Origin: Zopfochytrium polystomum
Taxonomy: Eukaryota; Chytridiomycota; Chytridiomycetes; Chytridiales; Chytridiaceae
Assembly: GCA_025765615.1 (NCBI GenBank)
Contig: JAIVFJ010000088.1
Location: 62,001-126,000 of the forward strand
DNA: 64,000 bases
Reading direction: 5' to 3'
Under the pieces are notes generated by a model. The model made no database searches. It was not told the origin of the DNA and saw only the letters and a program-made list of their open reading frames with translations. Positions 33,065-44,354 of this stretch are shown in pieces. How positions within the stretch are numbered: the first letter of the stretch is position 1; the number at the start of each line of letters is the position of its first letter. Made by a program: the position numbers and the translations under genes.

Positions 33065-36000
33065 ACAAGTATGGGTGCGGGACGAGCGATGCCGAAAAGG
33101 GATGGGTTGACGCCGGCGAAAACGGGAAAAAGAACCTCACCCGTCAAAAATCCAGAGTCGACCAGCGGAATCCCCGTCCGGCCCAGCTGCTGGACGTGGA
33201 GGCACGTCTTGATTGTGCACAGCGCGTAGTTGCTGTAGATCGTCTGGTAGACGGTGCGTCGCCGGTTGAGGCTCGTGTCCAGGAAGATGGCCTGGAACTT
33301 GGGTTTTAGAAAGCTTTGGTTTTTTTGGGAAAGGCGCAGTCAGCTTGCCCGTTGGCGAGTAAATAAAAAATAAAAGAAAATTATAGAGTGAGAGTGCAAC
33401 GCGCAACTGGATCATTTTCAGTCGGAGATTCGCCCACGGGCGCTTGGTTCGCCGCACCACGAGCGAGTCGGCCAGCGCTGGCAAAACAAGAAAAAGAAAA
33501 GGAGAAAGAAAAATGAATAATGAGCAGCAAAACAAGTTAGTGCCTTGCAAAAGATACTTCACTGTAGAGCAAACAGCGAACAAGAATAAGAGAAGAAGAA
33601 AAAGGTCTCCCTACGCTTCTCCAAAAGCCTCGCAAAATCGCCCGTCACCTCCATCGAGCTCGTCTTGATGTTCAGGCCGCACCAGGGAAAGACGTCTATG
33701 ATTGACACCCAGCGCGCAGGAAGAGGAAGGGTGAAAATGGTGCAGCGGTTTGTTAAGAGGCGCGTGGGGGGGAAAAAAGAGGCCCCCCTCTCTCTCCTGC
33801 GAACCTCCCCGAACTCGGCACAACTCCCGGCCGCCCACGGCGAGCGGAAAGTTCACCAGTGTCTTTTCGCTGTTGACTTCGCACCCGTACTGCGGAAAGC
33901 CTTGGAGTCAGTAAAGGAAACAAAAATGAAGCGATAAGGAAAATGTTGGAGGTTAGCAACCAACCAATTGAACGAAAAAAGAAAAGGAAAAATTAAAAAG
34001 AGTCCCAATCGGATGAATTTACGAGATAATTGCGCTTCCTCCCCAGACAACCCCCGACGCACCTCTGTGCATCTTTTCGGCAAACAGCGAGGCCTTCTCG
34101 AGGCTCGGCGTGACGTACAAAAAGTCGTCCACCAGACGCATCAGCAAGTCCTCCGCCGCCGTGAATTCTCGGAGCTCCTCCGACTCCATGTGGGCGTAGA
34201 AGAAGCTGGAAGCGAAAAATAGCCCATTGGGGAATATGTTTAGCGTTTCCTCTCTCTTATTTTTTTGGTTGGTTGGTTGGTGATGGTAGGGGGCTTGTCC
34301 GTTTGCAGTCTTACCTGCAAAGTATCGTGGAGATTACCGATCCCTGGGGGATGCCAATGACCTGGCGAAAGTATTTTCTTCCCATCTTGTTTTTGGGGAA
34401 CGAACGTGAGGGAAAAATTGCGACAGCATAAATAGCAAGAGCAAATACGCTTATTTTCCCAAAGAACCCCCCAAACCTTGATGGTGTTGTTGCGGATGTG
34501 GCTTTTCAGCAACGCAATAAGCGCTTCCCGCTCCTCAAAAGAATAGACGACCTGAAAGAAAGAAGGCGGGTGGGAAGGGGCGGGGGAGAGATTTGTGTTT
34601 CAGAGCGCAGCTTGGTTTTGCGAAACGCGCAACATCTAAAGAAGGGAGAGCAAAACAACTCAAACCTGGTCGGTGAAAATCGTATTCGCGCACCCCTCTG
34701 CCAGAGTGCTTGCCATGCGGGGGAACTGCATGAACTCGGCTTCGCCATACAAACACGGACAAAAAAGAATACGGCAGTTATTCGACGAGTGCGGGGTAGA
34801 AAATTAAAAAAATTCAGACCTGACGGCAACGCTTTCCGACGAAACTGCCTGCTGCTGCCAGCCTCGGTGGCGCTTAGCACGGCAAATCGCTTAATAACAT
34901 ACTCTTTCTGTTGGGCTCCGCGGGGAGCCGGGTGAAAAATAGTGAGTTGTTCAAAAAAAAAAAACTTCCCCTGAAAAAAGCAGCCGCGGTTGTTCGGCGA
35001 CAGCGGGCATTACCTCTCGCAAGACTTTCTCGACGATTTGTGTCACCTGCTCTTGATCAATGTTGTCAAAGCACTTGACGACATCGACTTTAACAAAATA
35101 GAGCCTTTGATTGCGCGGGACGGGTTAGTCAAGGCGGACAGAGTAAAAAATCCTGTCCAAAAAACTCGCACTTTTGATGTTTCCCCCTGTTTCTGTGCTT
35201 GAATCCTTTGATGGCCTCGTAGATCCCCGGTATGCCAAACACTGACGAACCTCGCATCGATGGGTCTCGATGCTGGTCGTGGAGGTCAAGAAAAAAAGAA
35301 ATGTAAGCTCAAGCATGAGTACAGGGGTGCGTGGGCCGCGCGCCTACTCACATTTTCATAGTTCAAAGCCTGAAACAGGTTCTGCAACGTGGTATTCACC
35401 GACGGCAACAGCTGCTTTCCATAAACCCCCTTATCGGTCCCATAGAGTATTTCAATCAAATCAGACTCTCTCTCCGTGGGGGCGCGCGGGTAGTCCTACT
35501 AACCTTGGTCCACACCCTCCTCCGGAGATTCAGAATCGGTCGTACGCCGGCGTCCTTGGGCAAGAGTCTGAGAAAGCCAAAGCTCTTTGGCCGTCCGTAT
35601 TCGTCGTGCGTGGCCTCCCACTGCGACAAATCAAAACAATTACAAGGTGTAGTTTTTCCCCCCGGGGCTAGGTAGCAACCAAAATCGTACCTTATGAATA
35701 CGCTGATACGAAGCGACCCCCAGCCGGCACATCATCGGGCGTGTCAACTTTTCCCAATCGTCCTGGCGAAAGTAAAACATTTTGTGGCGGTGGACGCTGC
35801 TGTCCGTGACGTAAAAGCACCCCTTTTGCGACATTGGCCCAGGTAAGTCGTAGAACAGAAAACGCACCTCTCCGCGCACACCCGGGTGGGGTGGTTCGGC
35901 AGAGGAGCTTTCCAGCGGCTCACCGCAATTATAGGAAGAACAACATCGTGGGCGACCCAATACAAAAAATCTTCCAGTAGCTGCTTTCGCTTCTCCATGT

Positions 36001-37991
36001 CTGAGATACTCGCCCCGCCGCCCACCTCTTGATTGGGAGGAACGAGCCACGCACACGCAGACACCTGGATTGAAAAATGCAAGCGATTAAAGAAACGACT
36101 GGCCCGCGCTCCCCGCAACCCCCGCCCTCGCGAAACGGGTCTCATTACCTGGAACCCATGGAGGAATCGAGCGATCGAAATCGAATCGAAACGGTTCATG
36201 GCGAGAAACGCCTTGACCACTGAAAATAGCAGAACGCGTTTCAAAAACCAAAAAATGAATGATTTTATTTAATGGGGAACACCATCGGTTGAGCAATTAC
36301 CTTTACACACAGTCGTTTTGTTTTTCTGGCTCCCCCAAAACTCCATCGGTACGAGCTTCCCAAGTAAACACTGTGCAAACAAGGAAACCTGGACAGGGGT
36401 TTGCAATGCAGGCTATTCTTTCAATATTTGCAAACACCATTTCGAACTATCAGAAACGAAACCTGATGTTCTCTTATTGCATACTGAAGCATCGGCTGAT
36501 CGGCGCCGTCCGCTGTCGCGTTGCGCTCGGCCTGCGGAGCCGCTTTGGCTCCTGCCTCTGTAAGCTGTTGTGGTTGAGGTTGGGCGGGGAGGGTTCCAAT
36601 TCGCTTAGTTTTCAGCCCAGATGATCGGGTGTGGCGCAAACCTTGGACGGACAGAAAAAATCCAACAAGGCCGCCACGTTGCAGCGGTCCGCGAGCAGAA
36701 CCATGCGTTGGAAGATGCTCTTTGCCTTTTTGAGGCGCCACGGTATTTTTGCCTGCTCCAAGTGTGAGATGAACGACCTTCTCCCAAACGACAGAAAAAA
36801 AAAAAAGAAAAAAAAAAAGGCAAAGGAAAGGGTTGCCTCACCGGTGGAGTCCTTGTTGCTGGTCTTCCAAGCGAATTAGCAGAGGGTCGGGGCAAAAGGT
36901 CGAACGCGCTCTTTGCCCGAAACTGGCGCGGAAACACGGCGTGCAGAGCCAGCGCGATGGGAATGTCTTTTCTTTGTGCCTTTTTCAAGAAATCTGCGCA
37001 AAAAAGTGTGAGTTGCGGAGGAGCGAGGCTTCTTGGTCGGGAGACCCGATTCAGAGGTCGAAAGGACAGAAGAATAACGGAGGGGAGGGGGCGTTGGCCG
37101 ACGGCGGAGGGGGGGTTGGCAAAGGTACTCAACGTTCGGATGAAAGGCCGTAAATGATTTTGCCAGAGGGAGACCTTCGCGGTTTTTTGTAAAAGAGGGA
37201 AAATCGGGGAAGCTCAACCTCGCCGGCCGACCTTGCCCGCCACTAGTTAGCAGGGTTTCAAAAAAGGCTCAAAACGTCCATACTTGAACACTTTTGGCCG
37301 AATCTTTCGAGGTGGCGGAGGTGGTGGCGGGGGTTTTTCCTCCTCCTCCTCTGTATTGGGCTCCGGTGGCTCGTCCTTCTTCTTCAACTTCTTCCGTCGT
37401 TTCGACGGAGGATGCGCAGTGGGCTCAGCATGCTTTTTCCTCTTCCGAACTCCCCGCATGCAATTGCCCTTGATGTTTGGGACATCAGCGAGCGGAACAC
37501 CTATTTTGGAGATTTCTCCGATCAAAAAAAAAAACGCGTGTCAAGTCAGATACCGACCAGTCACTTGAAAGTAGCAGTTGTTCGGGAGCGAACAAAACAG
37601 GGATGTATGAAGCAACAGATGCATCAGCATGGGCGTTCCAACACTGGGGAAGAAAGCGGTGAAATCCTGGGCGCGCGCGAGAGTCAGTTGTTCGGGGGAA
37701 GGTCTGATACGCCACCTGTGGTGTAGTTGGTTCCACATTTTCCCCTTCAAGTGATTGACGATTGTGTTTGGGAAATAGTTTTCTACGTTCATCGTGCCCA
37801 CAACCGGCATGGCCTCTACGCTTTGGAGCTGGCGGGAGGGATTTCTTTACAGAATTGCAGAACAAAAAAAATCCACTCACCTTCCGGTATCCTTGACTCA
37901 GAACATTGTTCGCATCGGCCTCGACCAACAGCTCGATCACGCGGTTCACAATCTGTCCAGCCGGGCAGGCTGTGATTATCCAAGGACTCTC

Positions 37992-38066
<75 letters not shown>

Positions 38067-38901
38067 ATTTCTCCCACACCTCGCTCAGCGAAACGACGAC
38101 GGGCTCGGGGCTCGGCATGGGCGGCTTCCGCGGCGCGGGGCCGCCGGTCTGCTTCGGCGCCGCGACGATCGTCGTCGTTAGAAACGTCCGGAACTCTGGG
38201 TCCCACGTCTCTGCGATCTCGTCGTCGCACCACCGGCACTTGCACTTCGGGGCAACGGGCCGGGGCGCTGCGCGCGCTGGGCGGGCGGCGGCGACAGGGG
38301 CCGCTGCCGGTTCTGCGGCGGCCGCCGCTTCTGGAGCGTCGTTTGAGGGCGCCGGAGGGGGAGCGACGGCGGCGGCGGCGGAGGGGTCGGGGTCGGTGGC
38401 GGATGTGGCGGCGTCGGCGACGGGGGACGGTTCGCGAGGTGGATGGTGTCGGCGTGAGCGGGCACGGGGATGATGAGGGGGAGGGGCAGGGGAGCGGAGA
38501 GTTGCCGTGGCGTCTGCGTTGGCTCTGTTATGTGAGCGGGAGTGGTGTCGGTGACGGCGGCGGGCGCGCTTGTGGGGAGGCTCGGCGGGATCGGGCGGCG
38601 CGTCGGGTTGCTGTTGCACCTGAACAGACGGGGGCAGGGGGGGCGGCGGCGGCGGCGGCGGCGGCGTGTGGGCTGCGACGGCGGCGTGCATGTACTCTCG
38701 GAGGGTAGTGGCCACGCCAAACAGGGAGCGGAACGGAAACGCCAGGGATGCGGCGGACGGCGGGGGCGGTCGTGGCAGCAGCGGCGGTGGTGGTGGGAGC
38801 GGCGGGGGCAGCGGGGGCAGCGGGGGCAGCGGCGGCAAGTCGAGGCGGCGAGGTCGTCCCCTTTTCCGGACACGGTCGGGAGGTGGCTGCTGTTGCGGCA
38901 T
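32315..38901 (-). CDS. TERT: Telomerase reverse transcriptase
   Basis: 28 exons in transcript order: 38901-38078, 37986-37881, 37828-37716, 37643-37558, 37500-37284, 37242-37134, 36979-36842, 36752-36642, 36603-36463, 36388-36301, 36219-36149, 36064-35924, 35822-35691, 35620-35504, 35414-35352, 35272-35172, 35104-35014, 34907-34820, 34739-34666, 34551-34477, 34361-34315, 34205-34063, 33900-33805, 33695-33615, 33477-33401, 33297-33141, 32997-32883, 32693-32315; 1326 aa, phases consistent. Motifs: TEN (NNVLSQGYRK, ENYFPNTI), CP (TKNREGLP), QFP (PWRLKKAKS, VPMEFWGS), T (CFYVTD...MFYFRQDDW), 1 (GFLRLLPKDAGVRPILNL), A (FVKVDVVKCFDNID), B' (IPQGSVIST), C (MRLVDDFLYVT), D (YGCEVNSEKTLVNFP), E (FPWCGLNIKT) and a CTE. 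The three catalytic Asp are present. Extends telomeres using an RNA template. The exon 6/7 junction and the Pro-rich N-terminus are the least certain parts. Confidence 0.95.
37993..38064 (-). repeat. 72-nt A/T homopolymer in TERT intron 1
   Basis: An uninterrupted A run on the plus strand, which is a T run in the TERT sense strand placed just upstream of the exon 2 acceptor, where it replaces a normal polypyrimidine tract. Its length is likely polymorphic or mis-sized in assembly. Confidence 0.9.
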
Positions 38902-39130
38902 TTTTTGATTGTCATCAACTCTCTCGACCGTACATACATGTATGTTATGTTATGTACAGGAATACATACATACATGCAACGGTCCCATGGTAAGAGTTTT
39001 GGTTAACCTTTCAAACGAGAAATGGAACCGGATAATGCCAGCTGTCTGCGGGATAACCTTATCCGCTCCGAGTGCGCTCCCCGGCCACTTACTTGGGTCA
39101 GCTCTGTACCTGTCAACATCTTTATCTGGC
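38902..39130. promoter_or_regulatory. TERT upstream region, truncated by gypsy insertion
   Basis: Only 229 bp separate the TERT start codon from the 5' LTR of the gypsy element. The segment contains ACATACATACATACATG and TATGTTATGTTATG short repeats near 38930-38975, and no clear TATA box in the TERT direction. It is presumed to be the core promoter and 5' UTR. The original upstream flank lies beyond 47712. Confidence 0.55.
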
Positions 39131-39424
39131 TGTGAGAGAACTTCACGTCATCCGCTTTGTCTTCCTTCCTTGTCGAACTCCGATGCTTCACTTCCCGCTC
39201 TGCATCGTTACCTTCGTCTCCCACTTTGTTACCTTCGTGTCATTCTCCGCTCCCTTACTTTCCGATGTATCACTCTCCGCTTCCCCTGTCCTTCATATCG
39301 GATGACTCTCAACCATCGGACTTCTGGCAGTATAAAACCGCCCTTTTGCAGTACCAATAAAGAAGCGAACCTCAAAAGACCTTCCACTACGCTTAAAAGG
39401 ACCCTTCCTTCGAATTCCCTCACA
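39131..39424 (+). repeat. Gypsy-D 5' LTR
   Basis: Begins TGTGAGAGAACTTCACGTCA and ends TTCCCTCACA. It contains the promoter (CAGTATAAAACCGCCC) and a probable polyadenylation signal (CCAATAAAGAAGCG). Its left edge is 229 bp from the TERT ATG. Confidence 0.95.
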
Positions 39425-39426
39425 TT

Positions 39427-39438
39427 TGGTAGCAGTGG
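39427..39438 (+). other. Primer-binding site, initiator tRNA-Met type
   Basis: TGGTAGCAGTGG starts two bases after the 5' LTR. It is complementary to a tRNA 3' end of the form CCACTGCTACCA, one mismatch from the typical metazoan-type initiator Met tRNA terminus (CCTCTGCTACCA). This supports ordinary tRNA priming for the outer element, unlike the inner one. Confidence 0.7.
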
Positions 39439-39492
39439 ATAACGTCCCTCGTCCGCTTACCCCCTCGTTCACTCAACGCCGCCTTTTTCACC

Positions 39493-40656
39493 ATGGATTC
39501 ACCAACCGCTGATGACGACGAAAATTCCCTTTCACGTAACCTCGCCAACCTTATCCTGAACCTTGACGAGGATGCAGAAGAGCGCACTGAGCCTTCGGAC
39601 GACGAGAACACCACCCAGGCTCAACAAGCCGCCAACCCAGCCACCGCGACCACTCCCCGCGACTTCAAGATGCCAAGCGTCATGCCCCCTTCCTTTGATG
39701 GATCGGTTCGACGTCTACCTGCCCACCAAGCCCAACAGCAAATCGAGGAATACCTTTACGCTTGTGAGCAACTCTGCAAGCTTCACGACTTTCGCGCTGA
39801 CGGCTCCCCTGCCACCTACCGAGTTCACCACCGCTACGCCTTCTGGGTTTCAACGCAACTCAAGGGAAACGCCCTCTCAGCATGGAAACAGTTGTCGCCA
39901 CGCCGCCGCCAAAACATGCGTTGGACAACCTATTGCAAGTGGATTCGCCGCCAATTCAGCTCTTCTCTTGCCTACAACCAAGCAGTTGTTGCACTCGTCG
40001 GATTGAAGCAGAACAAGTCCGCCGCCACATACTCGGCCGACTTCAACTCCATCCTTGGCTCCTTCATCGGCCACGACCTCCCTGTACGAGCACAGTGCGC
40101 ATTCTACCTCAACGGTCTCAAAGCTCCTATTCGCGAACGCCCCGAAATTGCGTCCATGAACACCAGCCTCCGTGCTCTCCAGCTTGAAGCCGAACGAATT
40201 GACGACCTCTCATGGCAGTCTCGCGGCGCCACTTTGCACGTTTCTTCACAGCTTGACTCCCGCTCCAACCGTCAACAAATCAATCGACAGCAGCAGCAAC
40301 AGAACCAACCCACACCACGCCCACAGCGCTCCATGACCTTTGAGGAATTTGGTCGAGCTCACCAAGATAGCAGCTTTCGGCAACGAAAGCAATCCCGCTA
40401 TGAGCTTGCAGAAGATGATCCTATGCTCGGCATGATGCAAGGAAACACTCAAAAACGTCAACCTCTCACGGACCAGGAACGCAGCGAGTACCGCACCCGT
40501 GGCTGGTGTACTTTCTGCCGCCGCAAGGACCACACTGTCGACAGTTGCACGCACCCAGACTCTCACAACTCTCGCAAGCGCCATGACAACCGTAACGGCA
40601 ACATTCAAGTCGCCACCGCCACCGATAAAGGAAAGAGTGGTGAGCGACGCCAGTAA
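39493..40656 (+). CDS. gag: Gypsy-D Gag
   Basis: 387 aa. The N-terminus is acidic and the central part has the retrotransposon Gag fold (KLHDFRADG, WVSTQLKGNALSAWKQL, RRQFSSSLAYNQAV, YLNGLKAPIRE). A Gln-rich linker follows and then one CCHC zinc knuckle, CTFCRRKDHTVDSC, near residue 340 for RNA packaging. The ORF is intact. The stop codon TAA (40654-40656) is followed by one base and then by the ATG that opens the pol frame. Confidence 0.93.
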   Translation: MDSPTADDDENSLSRNLANLILNLDEDAEERTEPSDDENTTQAQQAANPATATTPRDFKMPSVMPPSFDGSVRRLPAHQAQQQIEEYLYACEQLCKLHDFRADGSPATYRVHHRYAFWVSTQLKGNALSAWKQLSPRRRQNMRWTTYCKWIRRQFSSSLAYNQAVVALVGLKQNKSAATYSADFNSILGSFIGHDLPVRAQCAFYLNGLKAPIRERPEIASMNTSLRALQLEAERIDDLSWQSRGATLHVSSQLDSRSNRQQINRQQQQQNQPTPRPQRSMTFEEFGRAHQDSSFRQRKQSRYELAEDDPMLGMMQGNTQKRQPLTDQERSEYRTRGWCTFCRRKDHTVDSCTHPDSHNSRKRHDNRNGNIQVATATDKGKSGERRQ

Positions 40657-43600
40657 GATGCACCATCACCCCGGACAACTGGCCCGACCACCAACAGCAG
40701 CCTCAGCCAGCGTCCGCACTCCTGCTGCATTATCACCCACACTCGCACCATTAGACCTTAAGCTTCACCACATTAGACGTCAACGATCATCTCATCCTCT
40801 TCTAGTCGTCATTGGCTCTTTCCGAGGCGACCCCATCAAGATCCTTATTGACTCCGGAGCATTCCCTTCGTTCATCAACTCTGACCTTGTCCCTTACCAC
40901 CGCAAGAAGGGAACGATTCCCATCACGCTCGCCGACGGCTCCACCACCCACGGCTCGCAACACTCCCACATCTCCTTCCAGGTAGACGGAAAAACCTACC
41001 ACCACGACCTTGTTTCCACCACAATTGCGTACGACATCATTCTTGGCAAAGACTGGCTTGACAGCGTCAACCCTGCAATTGACTGGCCCACCAACTCTCT
41101 TCGCCTCCAGGACGGCACCACCTGGCAAGGCCGCGAAGCAACTGATATCCACGTAGAAATCTGCTCTGCCAACGCTTTCAAGCGCGCCATTCGCAAGTCC
41201 CACCTATGGGAAATTCTACTCTCCATCAAGAAGACCACTGCCAACTCCAATGCTGCCGACACTACTGCACGAGAGGAGCTCAACCCCAAAGTCCGCGCCA
41301 TCATTGACAAATATCCACATGTCTTCGAACCCTTTGAAGGCCTTCCGCCAGCTCGCTCTACCGACCATCGCATACCCCTCATGGACCCTCTGTCACCTCC
41401 TCCATGGCGACCCATCTACCCCATGTCAGAGGACGAACTCGCCGCTCTCCGCGAAGAACTGGACATTCAGCTGAAGCACGGCCGCATTCAGCACTCCACC
41501 TCCCCTTACGGTGCACCTATCTTCTACGTCCGCCAAAAGGATAAGTTACGTCTTGTGTTCGACTACCGTGCTTTGAACAAAAACACCATCAAGGACCGCA
41601 CAGCTCTTCCAAACATCTCCGAGATTCTTGATCGACTTGTGAAAGCCCACCATTTCTCCACTCTCGACCTCGCCTCAGGCTACCACCAGCTGCAGATCCA
41701 TCCTGACGATCGCCACAAGACCGCATTTCGCACGAAGTATGGACACTACGAGTGGGTAGTCATGCCTTTTGGTCTGTCAAACGCCCCCGCCACCTTCCAG
41801 GCCACCATGAATCGCATCTTCCAGGATTACATTGACGCTTTCATGACAATCTACCTCAACGACATCCTGATCTATTCGTCCACTTTTGAGGACCACATGG
41901 CGCATATCGACCTCCTCCTCCAACGACTTGCTGACAATATGTTGCACTGCCGCCTCTACAAGTGCTCGTTCCTTCAAGACGAGATTGACTACCTTGGCCA
42001 TTACGTTCGCCTTGGTGAGATCTCCGTTCTATCATCACGACTCCAAGCAATCAAAGATTTCGAGCCCCCTCGCTCCTGGACCGACCTCCGAGCCTTTCTC
42101 GGTCTCGCCAACACGATCCACCGCTTCACACCACACCTCGCAGACATTTTAGCACCGCTTTCTGACCTTCTCCGCCGGGGGGAGTCCATTACAAAGTCAA
42201 CGTCTTTTGAATGGGACGACTCTTACGATGCCATCTTCACCAACATCAAGCACGCCATCTCTCAGCCGCAAACCCTTGCAATGTTTGACCCTTCCAAGCC
42301 CGTACACCTGTACTCCGACTGGTCCACCCGCGCTATTGGCTCCTATGTCGCCCAGCCTGCCGACAACGGCACAGAGCGCCCCATTGCGTATGCCTCACGA
42401 AAATGCAACCCTGCAGAATCCGCCTACCATCCCTATGAAGGCGAAATACTTGCTCTTGTTTCCGCCGAAGCAACACCGCCAGTACCTGATCGGCCGAGAG
42501 GTGAAAGTATTTACAGACCACTCGTCCCTCAAGCATATTCTCGACCAGCCTAAACTCCGACCTGTACACCACCGCTGGATTGCTGATATCCTCGCCTTTG
42601 ACTTCCAAATACAATGGCTCCCAGGCAAATGGAATAACGTCGCTGATGTCCTTTCCCACTGAACATTTACTCGCACCATAGCACACAAGTCTCTGACTCT
42701 GATTTCGACGCACCAACAGTCACTCTCAACAACATGCTATCGATCAACGACAACCTTCTCGACGAGATTTAGGCCCTCTATGGCACCGACGGTGACTACA
42801 AGCAAATCACCGAAGCACTAGACGACAAAAGGACTGCGCCAAATCGTCTCCGCAAACACCTCCGTCGCTACACCCTCCGCGACAATCTCCTTCTCTACGA
42901 TGCCAACGACGGCCTCCACTACTACGTTCCCACTGCCCTCCGCCAGCGTTTCATACGTCTTGCCCACTCTGACAGCCCTGCCATCCACACCTCTTGGGAA
43001 AAAACCGCCGAACGTTTAACCCGGAATTTCCACTGGCCAAACCTCCACCGTGACGTTCAACATTTCGTCCGCACCTGCGACGCCTGCCAACGCTACAAAG
43101 CTGTCCGCCGCCTCCCCTACGGCCTCCTCTCGCCTCACGAGATCCCACCAACACCATGGCACACCGTCTCCATGGACTTCATGGGTCCGCTCCCACCGAC
43201 ACCGTCTGGATTCACTGCAATCACTGTCTTCGTCGACTCTGCAACCAAGCGCACGCACATCGCTGCCAGCCGCATCACTGACTCTGCCGAAGACGTCTCC
43301 GCCCTCTTCGAACGCATCATCTGGCGCTACCACAGCTTCCCCAAGCACATCATCTCTGATCGCGACTCTCGATTCCTTTCCGACTTCTGGCAAGCCCTTC
43401 GCAACAGCCTCGGAATCCGCCAGACTATCTCCACGTCGTTCCATCCTCAAACCGATGGCCAAACAGAGAACAAGAACAGATGGATCATCTCTTCCCTCCG
43501 CCCATATGTCAACTGGATCCAAAACGACTGGGATCGCTACCTCCATATCATTGAGCACGCCATCAACGACACCATGAACACATCAACTGGTTTCACTCCC

Positions 43601-44001
43601 TTTCAGCTTGACACCGGACGCAACCCCCTCCCACTCCTCGACTTGACTCTTCCTCCTGCGACGCCTCAATCTGTCCATGACCACCTGGCCCGCCTCACTG
43701 TCGCAAAGGACTTCGTCCGCCACGCTCAAGACGCCCAAGTCTACGCCGCCAACCGCCATCGCCTCCCTGACCCGTTCCGTCCAGGCGATCTCGTTCTCCT
43801 CTCTGCCCGTGACATCACTCCGCCGAACGCCCGCGGCCGCCCTTCCGAGAAGCTTGCCGCCACCTTCTATGGCCCGTTCCGCATCATTGCCCGCCTTGGT
43901 ACTTCCTATCAACTTGATCTCCCTCCAACTTGGCGTTTTCACCCTGTCTTTCACCCTGAGAAACTTCGTCCCTACTTTTGGGATCAACACGGCCCCCACC
44001 C

Positions 44002-44354
44002 TGTCAGGAACAGGGCAGGACAGGACAAGGCAGACAAGGAATTGAGAGGAGTGATGATTGTATTGGAAACAATAATTCACTTGAGGGATGGGACAGGTCC
44101 CCCATCCCCCTTTTATACCTTTTGAGAGTGTTCCTTGTCAAGACTCCAAGAAAGTTCCAGAAAGAGCAATTAGTAATACAATGATACCAATGATACCAAT
44201 GACAACAAGACAAGTCAGGAAAGCAAAGAAGGTTCCAGAAGGTTCCACAAGGTTCCATGAAGGAATGTTCTAGAAGGTTCCAGAAGGTTCCAGAAGGTTC
44301 CATGAAGGAATGTTCTAGAAGGTTCCAGAGGTTTCCAGAGGGTGATTCATAACA
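44002..44354 (-). repeat. LTR-A, downstream (sense 3') copy
   Basis: The 3' LTR in the element's own orientation. It is 45 bp longer than the solo copies because a segment carrying GAAGGAATGTTCTAGAAGG and its flanks is tandemly duplicated. An eight-unit gapless GAA/TTC array occupies 44263-44300. Confidence 0.95.

Noticed and set aside
38065..38473. Separate plus-strand gene antisense to TERT exon 1
   Set aside because: The low-complexity Ala/Gly reading is the mirror of the Pro-rich TERT N-terminus.
38930..38980. ACAT/TATGT repeats as telomeric sequence near TERT
   Set aside because: They are short tetra- and pentanucleotide microsatellites, unrelated to TTAGGG-type telomere repeats.
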